From: an uncultured Eubacteriales bacterium
GTDB lineage: Bacteria > Bacillota > Clostridia > Oscillospirales > Oscillospiraceae
Assembly: GCA_900545925.1 (NCBI GenBank)
Contig: URAZ01000028.1
Location: 1-39,531 of the forward strand
DNA length: 39,531 bases
Direction of reading: 5' to 3'
Both the position numbers and the translations under genes were made by a program. The first letter of the stretch is position 1. Each line of letters starts with the position of its first letter. The notes under the pieces were generated by a model. The model did not search any database and had not been told where the DNA came from. It saw nothing but the letters and a program-made list of their open reading frames with translations. This document shows, piece after piece, positions 25,293 through 33,252 of the stretch.

Positions 25293-25884
25293 GGGCGGCG
25301 AGTTCCTCCGCTGTCAGGGGCCGGTATTCGCCTGGGCGGAGCATTTCGTCCAGCCGGACAGGACCGATCGCAAGGCGCTTTAAGTAGAATACATGACCGC
25401 CCACGGCCTTGATCATCAGCTTGACCTGGTGCTTGCGGCCTTCTGTGATCCAGAGTCTTCCGAGCGTGACAGGCCGGGACGGGTTTTTCAGGTATTTTTC
25501 GCGGAAGCGCTCCGGCAGATACGGCGCGCTTTCCCCAATGTTCGTATGCGCAAGCAGCTGCGCGCGGGCCGGCAGCGAGAGCGGCTGCCCCGCGAGGAGC
25601 AAAACGCCCGTCTCCAGCTGCCGCATGGCATCGTCGTGCAGATGCCCGAATGCGCGGTATTCGTATTCCTTTTCCACATGCTGCTCGGGCCGGAGCAAAC
25701 GCACGTCCAGCATGCCGTCGTCCGTAAACAGCAGCAGGCCTTCCGTATCCTTGTCCAGCCGCCCGACCGGATGCAGCGTCTCGCGCAGCGCCTCCGGAAA
25801 GCAGGACATGACCGTCTCCCGCCGCGCGTCGCGTTTGGCGGTGAGCAGCCCGCGCGGCTTGTGGAGCATATAATACTGCGCCAT
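25249..25884 (-). CDS. rRNA pseudouridine synthase, RsuA/RluE type
   Basis: A 211-residue enzyme that isomerises a uridine in rRNA to pseudouridine. The catalytic motif VGRLDKDTEGLLLFT contains the essential Asp, and GRLWITEGRKHQVKLM is the second conserved block. No S4 domain precedes the catalytic domain, as in RluE-like members. The start MAQYYMLHKPRG at 25884 is chosen because GGGAGGG is 9 bases upstream; an ATG two codons earlier is too close, and a longer in-frame reading to 26088 lies in the upstream AT-rich gap. Target uridine not known. It overlaps the AraC gene by 44 bases in tail-to-tail orientation, so both transcripts have antisense ends. Confidence 0.88.
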   Translation of the reverse strand: MAQYYMLHKPRGLLTAKRDARRETVMSCFPEALRETLHPVGRLDKDTEGLLLFTDDGMLDVRLLRPEQHVEKEYEYRAFGHLHDDAMRQLETGVLLLAGQPLSLPARAQLLAHTNIGESAPYLPERFREKYLKNPSRPVTLGRLWITEGRKHQVKLMIKAVGGHVFYLKRLAIGPVRLDEMLRPGEYRPLTAEELAALMPPATNGGGTAGA

Positions 25885-26050
25885 GAGCATATCCCTCCCG
25901 CCCGTTTTTCTCATCATACCGGACGCACGCGGAAAATGCAAGAACACTGTGCGTGAGATGACGGATAAAACATGTAAACTTGCAAAATATCTTGCATACC
26001 GTTTGATTTTTAGCCGAATTTGCAGGATTTGTGAATTTCCTCGGAAACAC

Positions 26051-26079
26051 TTTTCAAAAACGCATTTCTGTGATAAAGT
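26051..26079 (+). promoter_or_regulatory. Probable promoter of the hydratase-isocitrate dehydrogenase operon
   Basis: TTTTCA (26051-26056), a 17-base spacer and TAAAGT (26074-26079) lie 45 bases before the first gene. Both boxes are 4 of 6 to consensus. The gap back to 25885 is AT-rich and holds nothing else that I can name. Confidence 0.5.
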
Positions 26080-26125
26080 ATATCCCAAGAAAATAAGACC
26101 CTGAACAGAAGGGAGAACACAGAGT

Positions 26126-28360
26126 ATGAAACTGACCGACCACGGCGTGTTCCTCTGCGGCGGCGTGCCGCAGCAGACGGCCTCTCTTTCTCCGGCCGAA
26201 GGCCGGAAGCGGACGATGGCTTACCGTATTTTACAGGCACACAACCAGTCCGGCGACGAGCAGAATCTCCGTATCCGGTTTGACGCTATGCTCTCGCACG
26301 ATATCACCTACGTCGGCATTATTCAGCAGGCACGGGCCTCCGGCATGAAGGAGTTTCCGATTCCGTATGCGCTTACAAACTGCCACAACAGCCTCTGCGC
26401 TGTCGGCGGCACGATCAATGAGGACGACCATGTCTTCGGCCTGTCTGCGGCAAAGAAATACGGCGGCATTTACGTCCCGGCCAACCAGAGCGTCATTCAT
26501 TCCTATGCGCGCGAGCAGATGGCTGCCTGCGGCGCGATGATCTTAGGCTCCGATTCGCACACGCGCTACGGCGCGCTCGGCACGATGGCCGTCGGCGAGG
26601 GCGGGCCGGAACTTGCCAAGCAGCTTTTGAAGCACACCTGGGACGCGGCGCTTCCCGAGGTTGTGTTGGTCTATGTGACGGGGAAGCCGCGGCGCGGCGT
26701 CGGCCCGCATGATGCGGCGGTTGCACTGATCAAGGCGACGTTCGCAAACGGCTTTGTCAAAAACCGCGTGCTCGAATTCGCGGGCCCCGGCATTGCAAAT
26801 CTGCCCATTGACTTCCGCAACGGCATCGACGTCATGACGACTGAAACGACCTGCCTGTCTTCCATCTGGGAGACGGACGAGGAGACAAAGCGGTTTTTTG
26901 AAATTCACGGCCGTCCCGAGGCGTACCAAAAGCTTTCCCCCGGCGAGGGCGCGTATTATGACCGCATGATCGAGTTGGACCTCGGCCAGATCGAGCCGAT
27001 GATCGCTCTGCCATTCCATCCGTCGAACGCGTACACGATCCGTGAATTTCTCGCAAACGCGAAGGAACTTCTCGCGGGCGTGGAGGCCGAGGCAAAGAAG
27101 CGCTGGCCGAAGGCCAACGTGCATCTTCTGGACAAAATCCACGACGGCGGCGTCTGGGCTGATCAGGGGATTATTGCGGGCTGTGCGGGCGGTATGTTTG
27201 ATAATATCGACGAGGCAGCGCAGATCCTGCGCGGCGGATCGGTCGGCGACAGCTATTTCTCGATGAGCGTTTATCCCACGTCCGTCCCGGTGAGCCTTGC
27301 GCTCACGCGCATGGGCGTGACGGAGGTACTTCTCGAGACGGGCACAATCATCAAGCCCAGCTTTTGCGGCCCGTGCTTCGGTGCGGGGGACGTGCCTGCC
27401 AATAACGGCCTGTCTCTTCGCCACACGACGCGCAACTTCCCGAACCGCGAAGGCTCAAAGCCCAGCGAGGGGCAGTTCGCGGGCGTGTGCCTGATGGACG
27501 CGCGCTCCATTGCGGCAACAGCCAGAAACGGCGGACGCATCACCCCGGCGGATGAGTTGGACTATACCCCGGAACGCCATCCGTACCAGTTTGACAAGAC
27601 GGTTTATGCCCGCCGTGTTTACAACGGCTTTGGCCATCCGCAGCCGGAAACAAAACTCATCATGGGTCCGAACATCACCGACTGGCCCAGAATGTACGAA
27701 CTGGGCGAACATCTTCTTCTGGAACTTGCTGCTGTCATTCATGACCCCGTGACCACGACGGATGAACTGATTCCGTCCGGCGAAACGTCGTCCTATCGCT
27801 CGAATCCGCTGCGGCTGGCGGAGTTCACGCTTTCGCGCCGTGTGCCGGATTATGTGCCGCGCGCGAAGAAAATTGCCGAGGAAGAATCCAAACGGAGATC
27901 CGGCTGTGCATCAGAGACGCTGCGCGCTGCGCTGGCGCGCTTCGGCGATGCGGACACACTTCTGAGCGTTACACAGCTTGGCTCCTGTGTCTTTGCCAAC
28001 AAGCCCGGCGACGGCTCTGCGCGGGAGCAGGCTGCGTCCTGCCAAAAGGTCCTGGGCGGGCTTGCAAATATCTGCTATGAATTTGCCACCAAGCGCTACC
28101 GCAGCAACTGCATCAACTGGGGCATGCTGCCGTTCACGCTGGACGAGGGAACACCGTTTGATTACACGCCGGGCGATCTCGTTTTCGTGCCGGACGTGCG
28201 GAAGCGGCTGGAGGCAGGCTGCGAGGACTTCCCTGCGGCAGTCCTGCGGCAGAATGGCGAAAAAACGGAGATTTTGCTGCATGTGAAGGGCCTGACGATG
28301 GACGAGCAGGAGATTCTGCTTGACGGCTGTCTGATGAATTACTACGCCAAGCGCGGATAA
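26126..28360 (+). CDS. Aconitase-superfamily hydratase
   Basis: A 744-residue iron-sulfur hydratase of the aconitase superfamily, closest to the long 'hydratase' form found in Clostridia. The cluster cysteines are in CHNSLCAVGG (first region) and in SFCGPCFGAG, and DSHTRYG, NREGSKPSEGQ and GETSSYRSNP are substrate-site motifs; the C-terminal swivel domain includes NKPGDGSAREQAAS and TKRYRSNCINWGMLPF. It should interconvert citrate and isocitrate. AGAAGGGAG precedes the ATG. Together with the NADP isocitrate dehydrogenase 9 bases downstream it forms the oxidative branch citrate to 2-oxoglutarate, used for glutamate synthesis. No citrate synthase is in the window. Related families use homologous substrates, so citrate is inferred from the partner. 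Confidence 0.9.
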   Translation: MKLTDHGVFLCGGVPQQTASLSPAEGRKRTMAYRILQAHNQSGDEQNLRIRFDAMLSHDITYVGIIQQARASGMKEFPIPYALTNCHNSLCAVGGTINEDDHVFGLSAAKKYGGIYVPANQSVIHSYAREQMAACGAMILGSDSHTRYGALGTMAVGEGGPELAKQLLKHTWDAALPEVVLVYVTGKPRRGVGPHDAAVALIKATFANGFVKNRVLEFAGPGIANLPIDFRNGIDVMTTETTCLSSIWETDEETKRFFEIHGRPEAYQKLSPGEGAYYDRMIELDLGQIEPMIALPFHPSNAYTIREFLANAKELLAGVEAEAKKRWPKANVHLLDKIHDGGVWADQGIIAGCAGGMFDNIDEAAQILRGGSVGDSYFSMSVYPTSVPVSLALTRMGVTEVLLETGTIIKPSFCGPCFGAGDVPANNGLSLRHTTRNFPNREGSKPSEGQFAGVCLMDARSIAATARNGGRITPADELDYTPERHPYQFDKTVYARRVYNGFGHPQPETKLIMGPNITDWPRMYELGEHLLLELAAVIHDPVTTTDELIPSGETSSYRSNPLRLAEFTLSRRVPDYVPRAKKIAEEESKRRSGCASETLRAALARFGDADTLLSVTQLGSCVFANKPGDGSAREQAASCQKVLGGLANICYEFATKRYRSNCINWGMLPFTLDEGTPFDYTPGDLVFVPDVRKRLEAGCEDFPAAVLRQNGEKTEILLHVKGLTMDEQEILLDGCLMNYYAKRG

Positions 28361-28369
28361 GGAGCCAAT

Positions 28370-29575
28370 ATGGAAAAAATTCAAATGAAAACGCCGCTCG
28401 TCGAGATGGACGGCGACGAAATGACGCGGGTGCTCTGGCGCATGATCAAGGATGAACTGATCTGCCCGTTTGTTGATCTCAAGACCGAATATTATGACCT
28501 CGGCCTGCTGCATCGCAATGAGACGCGTGATCAGGTCACGGCTGACGCTGCGCTGGCGACCAAAAAAAACGGCGTGGCCGTCAAATGCGCGACGATCACG
28601 CCGAATGCGCAGCGGATGGTCGAATATCCGCAGCTGACCGAGATGTGGAAAAGCCCGAACGGGACCATCCGTTCGATTCTGGACGGCACGGTCTTCCGCG
28701 CGCCCATTCTGCTGGACTCCATCAAGCCGGTCGTGCGCACATGGAAAAAGCCCATCACCATTGCCCGCCATGCCTACGGCGATGTGTATAAGTCCGTAAG
28801 TTTCGAGACGGACGAGCCCGGCGAATGCACCATGACCTTCAAGGGTGCATCCGGCAAAGAGCAGACCGTTCTTGTCCAGAAAACCGACGGCCCCGCCGTC
28901 TTCCAGGGTGAACACAACAAGGAAAGCAGCATCCGCTCGTTTGCGCGGGCCTGCTTCCAATATGCTATTGATACGAAGCAGGATCTTTGGTTCTCCACCA
29001 AGGACACCATCGCAAAAGTCTACGACGGCGCGTTCAAGCGCATTTTTGAAGAGGAATATGAAAAGTCCTACAAAGTACAGTTTGAAGCGCTGGGTCTGCG
29101 GTATTTCTACACGCTGATCGACGACGCGGTCGCCCGTGTGATCCGGAGCGAGGGCGGCTTCATCTGGGCCTGCAAGAACTATGACGGCGACGTGATGAGC
29201 GATATGGTGTCCACGGCCTTCGGCTCGCTTGCCATGATGACCTCCGTCCTCGTTGCACCGGACGGCACGACGGAATACGAGGCTGCGCACGGCACGGTCA
29301 CGAAGCACTATTACCGCTACCTCAAGGGCGAACAGACCTCGACTAACCCGATGGCGACGATTTTTGCGTGGACGGGCGCGCTGAGAAAGCGCGGACAGCT
29401 GGATGGGCTTCCGGCGCTTGCGTCCTTTGCGGACAAGCTTGAGCGGGCCAGCCTTGACACGATCCGCTCCGGCGTCATGACCGGCGACCTCGCCGGACTC
29501 GTCGAGGGCGAACGCCCCGTACCGGTCACGAGCGAAGCGTTTTTGAAAGCCATCCGCGCGCGGATGGAGGCATAA
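28370..29575 (+). CDS. icd: NADP-dependent isocitrate dehydrogenase
   Basis: A 401-residue enzyme that oxidises isocitrate to 2-oxoglutarate and CO2 with NADP. It belongs to the form shared with eukaryotic IDH1, shown by PLVEMDGDEMTRV, NGTIRSILDGTVFRAPI, the metal-site DDAVARVIRS and the coenzyme region AAHGTVTKHY; length about 400 is typical of that form, not of the E. coli Icd type. A GGAGCC site lies just before the ATG. It is co-transcribed with the upstream hydratase. Next comes a palindrome and then a degraded region. Confidence 0.95.
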   Translation: MEKIQMKTPLVEMDGDEMTRVLWRMIKDELICPFVDLKTEYYDLGLLHRNETRDQVTADAALATKKNGVAVKCATITPNAQRMVEYPQLTEMWKSPNGTIRSILDGTVFRAPILLDSIKPVVRTWKKPITIARHAYGDVYKSVSFETDEPGECTMTFKGASGKEQTVLVQKTDGPAVFQGEHNKESSIRSFARACFQYAIDTKQDLWFSTKDTIAKVYDGAFKRIFEEEYEKSYKVQFEALGLRYFYTLIDDAVARVIRSEGGFIWACKNYDGDVMSDMVSTAFGSLAMMTSVLVAPDGTTEYEAAHGTVTKHYYRYLKGEQTSTNPMATIFAWTGALRKRGQLDGLPALASFADKLERASLDTIRSGVMTGDLAGLVEGERPVPVTSEAFLKAIRARMEA

Positions 29576-29604
29576 GACTGACAAACGAACAAAGCTGCCC
29601 CAAA

Positions 29605-29641
29605 GCCTCCCCTTGCCACGCTCTGCGTGGTAAGGGGAGGC
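29605..29641. repeat. Palindromic repeat after isocitrate dehydrogenase, possible terminator
   Basis: A 17-bp stem (29605-29621 with 29625-29641, one G-U pair) around a TCT loop, starting GCCTCCCCTTGCC. A T-rich stretch (CTATTTGTTT) follows, so it may end the hydratase-icd transcript. The sequence also has the look of a dispersed palindromic repeat. Confidence 0.65.
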
Positions 29642-29671
29642 CTATTTGTTTACCGTTTTCGCAACTTTTCT

Positions 29672-29800
29672 GGAAAAAATAAGGGTGAATCCCTTGGTGA
29701 CATCGGACTGCCCGGAATCGTCGTGACACCTGAAACTGTCGCTGATTTCATCGCACAGCAGGATAAGGAATACGAGGCGCTCGCTCCTTATAAGCCGTAA
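29672..29800 (+). pseudogene. C-terminal remnant of a sugar ABC transporter substrate-binding protein
   Basis: An open frame without a start codon reads GKNKGESLGDIGLPGIVV, then TPETVADFIAQQDKEYEALA and a stop at 29798-29800. The pattern (xLPGIVVTPETVxDF) is that of the last helix and tail of periplasmic sugar-binding proteins. Upstream of it there is only the palindromic repeat, so the rest of the gene is gone. It probably preceded the ABC ATPase gene whose fragment follows. The family assignment is by a short tail and so moderate; no function is left. Confidence 0.55.
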
Positions 29801-29840
29801 GATACATCTGTGACGGCTTTCAAAGAAATCTAGTTTTCAG

Positions 29841-29875
29841 AGGTCGTTCGCCTGCAAAGTGCAGATGAACGACCT
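29841..29875 (+). promoter_or_regulatory. Hairpin in front of the chimeric frame
   Basis: AGGTCGTTC (29841-29849) pairs with GAACGACCT (29867-29875) and CTGCA with TGCAG inside. It lies in the old intergenic gap between the binding-protein tail and the ATPase, 5 bases before the ribosome binding site. It may have been a stabilising hairpin of the former transport operon. Confidence 0.5.
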
Positions 29876-29893
29876 ATAAGGAGGAAGTGCGCG

Positions 29894-30391
29894 TTGAATA
29901 CGATTCTGGAACTCAAGGACATCAGCAAATCTTTTGGCCCGGTCAAGGTTCTCGACGGCATTGACATGACGATCGAACCGGGCAAAGTCTATGTGCTAGC
30001 CGGTGAAAACGGTGCCGGCAAGAGCACGCTCTGTAACATCATCTCCGGTGCGCTGCAGCCCAGCAGCGGCACCGTCATCTTCGGCGGCAGGGAGCACAGC
30101 TATGTAAGCATCGACGAGGCCAAGAACCAGATCGGTGTCCGCATGGTGCATCAGGAACTGCAGGTCATCCCCATGATGACTATGATGAGCGCCAAGACCA
30201 TGCTGTTCACGCTGATGGACGTTGTCAGCAAAAACGGCAACATGCTGCTGAACGTCGGCCCCATGACGGACGGCACGATCCCCGAAATGCAGAAAAAGCC
30301 GCTGCTGGAGCTCGGTGCATGGCTCAAGGTCAACGGCGAAGCTGTCTACGGCACCCGCGCCTCTTTACTTCATAAAAGTTTTGCATGCTGA
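29894..30391 (+). pseudogene. In-frame chimera: sugar ABC ATPase N-terminus joined to alpha-L-fucosidase C-terminus
   Basis: A 165-codon frame starting with TTG behind AAGGAGG. Residues 1-95 are the start of an RbsA/MglA-type sugar ABC ATPase (Walker A GENGAGKST, MVHQELQVIPMM), cut before the signature and Walker B. Residues about 101-155 are the C-terminal end of the catalytic domain of a GH29 alpha-L-fucosidase (VVSKNGNMLLNVGPMTDGTI, LGAWLKVNGEAVYGTR). The last ten residues fit neither. The junction is near 30182. Neither half can work alone: the ATPase lacks its catalytic core, the fucosidase its nucleophile region. I read it as the scar of a deletion in a fucoside or similar sugar locus. 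The frame is open, so a small fusion protein could still be made. Confidence 0.82.
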
Positions 30392-30444
30392 CTAAAAATT
30401 TGTTAGGACTGCTATATTTTTTTGTATTTTTTGCAGAAAGCGTA

Positions 30445-30473
30445 TTTACAATCTCTTCACAAAATGATAGAAT
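30445..30473 (+). promoter_or_regulatory. Sigma-A promoter of the nucleoside-type ABC operon
   Basis: TTTACA (30445-30450), a 17-base spacer and TAGAAT (30468-30473). Start of transcription near 30480. Confidence 0.75.
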
Positions 30474-30497
30474 ATCTTTAGTTTTTAACTGAGATTC

Positions 30498-30580
30498 CCT
30501 GTTTTTTCAATTCCGTTCAACGTTGGAAGAACAGGCTTTCCGCGAACTCGCCAAAACCGCCGCCGGAAAGCGGCGTTTTT
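30498..30580 (+). promoter_or_regulatory. Leader with two hairpins, second one terminator-like (attenuator candidate)
   Basis: About 145 nt separate the promoter from the TTG start. The first hairpin joins CCTGTT (30498-30503) to AACAGG (30530-30535) with TTCC/GGAA pairing inside. The second is CGCCGC (30558-30563), a CGGAAA loop and GCGGCG (30570-30575), followed at once by TTTTT (30576-30580), flanked by AAAA: a proper intrinsic terminator ahead of the genes. Downstream CGGCGG (30587-30592) could pair with CCGCCG and so form an antiterminator. The conserved core of the purine riboswitch is not seen. Confidence 0.6.
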
Positions 30581-30623
30581 GCAAAACGGCGGAGCGAATT
30601 CCAAGACAGAAAGGATGACTTGC

Positions 30624-32147
30624 TTGGCAAACGCAATCGAACTGAGAAACATCACCAAGCGCTTCGGACAGGTCGTGGCGAACAAATCGATCAGTCTGGA
30701 GCTGCATAAGGGTGAGATCCTGTCCCTGCTGGGTGAAAACGGCAGCGGCAAGACCACGCTTATGAACATGCTCTCCGGCATCTACTATCCGGACGAAGGC
30801 CAGATCTTCGTGGATGGGAAGGAAGTGGAGATCCGCTCCCCGAAGGACGCGTTTGATCTGCACATCGGCATGATCCACCAGCACTTCAAACTCGTCGATG
30901 TCTTTACGGCTGCCGAGAATATCATTCTGGGCCTGCCCGGCGACAAGGGCAAGATGGACAAGAACGCCGTTGCAAAGGCCGTGCGCGAGATCGCCGACCG
31001 CTACGGCTTCGACATCGACCCGAATCAGAAGATCTACGAGATGTCCGTCTCGCAGAAGCAGACCGTTGAGATCGTCAAGGTGCTCTACCGCGGCGCGGAT
31101 ATCCTGATCCTTGACGAGCCAACCGCTGTTTTGACCCCGCAGGAGACGGAAAAACTCTTTACTGTCATGCGCAACATGAAAAAGGACGGCAAGGCGATCA
31201 TCATCATCACGCACAAGCTGCACGAGGTGCTCGCCGTTTCCGACCGCGTGGCCGTTCTGCGCAAGGGCGAATACATCGGCGACACCGATACCGCTACCGC
31301 CTCGCAGCAGTCGCTGACCGACATGATGGTCGGCCGAGCCGTTTCCCTGAACATTGACCGTCCGCTGAACGAAAATCAGACCGAGCGCTTGAGAGTCGAG
31401 CACTTGACCGTCAAGAACAAGGAAGGCGTCAAGATGCTCGACGACGTGACATTCACCGCCATGGGCGGCGAGATTCTCGGTATTGCGGGCATCGCCGGTT
31501 CCGGCCAGAAGGAACTGCTTGAGTCCATTTCCGGCCTGCAGAAGCTGGAGGACGGCAGCAAAATTACATACATCGAGCCCGACGGGACCGAATGTCTGCT
31601 CAACGGCATGGACCCGCTCGATATCATCCGCAAGGGCCTCCTGCTGTCCTTCGTCCCCGAGGACCGGTTCGGCATGGGCCTTGTCGGCGGCATGAACATC
31701 ATTCAGAACATCATGCTCCGCACCTATCGGCGAGGCAAAGGCCCGCTGACCGACCGCAAATTCCCGCGCGACCTGTCGCAGAAGATTGTGGACGATCTTG
31801 AGGTCGTTACCCCGGATATCGGCCGTACCCCTATCCGCCGTCTTTCCGGCGGCAACGTGCAGAAGGTGCTTGTCGGCCGTGAGATTGCGCAGAACCCGGC
31901 GGTCCTTATGACGGCCTACGCCGTGCGCGGTCTGGACATCAACACATCCTACGTCATCTACAATCTGCTGACCGAGCAGAAAATGAAGGGTGTCGCCGTC
32001 ATTTACGTCGGTGAGGATCTGGACGTTTTGCTGGAACTGTGCGACCGCATTCTCGTTCTGTGCGGCGGCAAGGTTTCCGGCATCGTTGACGGCCGCAAGA
32101 CCACGAAGGATGCCGTCGGCCTGATGATGACGAAGATCGGAGGTTAA
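30624..32147 (+). CDS. Nucleoside-type ABC transporter ATP-binding protein
   Basis: A 507-residue protein with two fused ABC domains, the ATPase of a BMP/nucleoside-family importer (NupO/YufO like) rather than a pentose one, judging by the permeases. Walker A GENGSGKT is at 37-44, Walker B ILILDEPTAVLTPQE near 160, and the second module begins with GIAGSGQKE and has LSGGNVQKVLVGREI and RGLD. The second module is degenerate at Walker B (VLMTAYAVRGLD), normal in this group. The start is TTG at 30624, 8 bases after AAAGGA; an ATG at 30615 lies inside the ribosome site. It leads a three-gene operon; the binding lipoprotein usually encoded first is missing. Confidence 0.9.
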   Translation: MANAIELRNITKRFGQVVANKSISLELHKGEILSLLGENGSGKTTLMNMLSGIYYPDEGQIFVDGKEVEIRSPKDAFDLHIGMIHQHFKLVDVFTAAENIILGLPGDKGKMDKNAVAKAVREIADRYGFDIDPNQKIYEMSVSQKQTVEIVKVLYRGADILILDEPTAVLTPQETEKLFTVMRNMKKDGKAIIIITHKLHEVLAVSDRVAVLRKGEYIGDTDTATASQQSLTDMMVGRAVSLNIDRPLNENQTERLRVEHLTVKNKEGVKMLDDVTFTAMGGEILGIAGIAGSGQKELLESISGLQKLEDGSKITYIEPDGTECLLNGMDPLDIIRKGLLLSFVPEDRFGMGLVGGMNIIQNIMLRTYRRGKGPLTDRKFPRDLSQKIVDDLEVVTPDIGRTPIRRLSGGNVQKVLVGREIAQNPAVLMTAYAVRGLDINTSYVIYNLLTEQKMKGVAVIYVGEDLDVLLELCDRILVLCGGKVSGIVDGRKTTKDAVGLMMTKIGG

Positions 32148-32153
32148 AAGAAT

Positions 32154-33239
32154 ATGCACATCTCCAAACGAGACACAATTTCCCGCAGTAAGGCATGGTC
32201 GATCCGCGCCATCGCCATTCTGCTGGCTCTGATCGTAGACGGCATCATTATTTATGCCATTGTCAAAATGAACCCCCTGAAGGTTTATGTTTCCCTCGCC
32301 TCCGGCGCGTTTGGCACCAGCAAGCGCATGTGGTTCACCATCCGTGACTGCATGATCCTGACCTGTATCGCCATCGGCCTCGCGCCTGCGTTCAAGATGC
32401 GCTTCTGGAACGTCGGCGCGGAGGGCCAGATGCTCGTCGGCGGCATTGCAACCGCGTTCTGGATGATCAACTTCGCAGGCAAGATGAACACCGTGATGCT
32501 GTTTTTGTGCATGGCCATCAGCGCCATCGTCGCGGGCGGCATCTGGGGCCTGATCCCCGGCTTCTTCAAGGCCAAGTGGAACACGAACGAGACGCTGTTC
32601 ACGCTGATGATGAACTACATTGCCATTCAGCTGACCTCGTTTGCCGTCTCCAAGTGGGAGAACCCTCCAGGATCGAACTCCATCGGCACCATCAACTCCA
32701 AGGGCGATGTCAAGTACGTCGGCTGGATCGGCAACATGTTCTCTGATGGCTATAACAAGGACTTCATGTGGACAGTCATCATCGTGCTCGTCCTCGCGGC
32801 GCTTGTGTATCTCTATCTGAAGTACACCAAGCACGGCTATGAGATCGCCGTCGTCGGCGACTCGGAGAATACCGCGCGCTATGCCGGTATCCGCGTCCCG
32901 CGCATCTATGTGCGCACCATGGCCCTGTCAGGCGCGCTGTGCGGCTTCGCAGGCTTCCTCGCCGTCTCCGCTGTCAGCCATACGCTCTCGACCTCAACTG
33001 CCGGCGGCCGCGGCTTCACCGCGATCATCGTCGCATGGCTGGCCAAGATGAACCCGTTTGTCATGATCCTGATCTCGGCGCTGCTGTCGTTCCTCGACAA
33101 GGGCGCGGTGCAGATCGCTTCCGACTTCGGCCTGAACGAATACGTCTCGCAGATCATCTCCGGCGTTATTCTGTTCTTCATCCTCGGCAGCGAGTTCTTC
33201 ATCAACTATCAGGTCAAGACCGGCTCGAAGCACAAGTAA
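32154..33239 (+). CDS. Nucleoside-type ABC transporter permease (first)
   Basis: A 361-residue polytopic membrane protein of the BPD-transporter-2 family, NupP/YufP like. The cytoplasmic N-terminus is followed by about eight to ten membrane segments, with conserved FKMRFWNVGAEGQM and the loop NIGRVYGG-like motif replaced here by SVSHTLSTSTAGGRGFTAI before LAKMNPF. It starts 6 bases after the ATPase stop behind GGAGG. With the next gene it should form the membrane channel for purine or pyrimidine nucleosides. Substrate cannot be told from sequence alone. Confidence 0.88.
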   Translation: MHISKRDTISRSKAWSIRAIAILLALIVDGIIIYAIVKMNPLKVYVSLASGAFGTSKRMWFTIRDCMILTCIAIGLAPAFKMRFWNVGAEGQMLVGGIATAFWMINFAGKMNTVMLFLCMAISAIVAGGIWGLIPGFFKAKWNTNETLFTLMMNYIAIQLTSFAVSKWENPPGSNSIGTINSKGDVKYVGWIGNMFSDGYNKDFMWTVIIVLVLAALVYLYLKYTKHGYEIAVVGDSENTARYAGIRVPRIYVRTMALSGALCGFAGFLAVSAVSHTLSTSTAGGRGFTAIIVAWLAKMNPFVMILISALLSFLDKGAVQIASDFGLNEYVSQIISGVILFFILGSEFFINYQVKTGSKHK

Positions 33240-33252
33240 GGAGGAGTTGAAT

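Noticed and set aside
26126..28360. 3-isopropylmalate or homoaconitate dehydratase
   Set aside because: Length, N-terminus and the adjacent NADP isocitrate dehydrogenase fit the long aconitase-type hydratase better; not strictly excluded.
27911..29584. A 557-codon minus-strand frame opposite icd and the end of the hydratase
   Set aside because: Shadow of two recognised enzymes; no ribosome site and no domain.
30474..30623. Purine riboswitch before the nucleoside transporter
   Set aside because: The conserved loop and junction sequences of that class were not found; only the generic hairpins are claimed.
30507..32834. A 775-codon open frame on the minus strand opposite the ABC genes
   Set aside because: It mirrors well-supported genes in GC-rich DNA, has His/Asp/Arg-rich low-information sequence and no family features.
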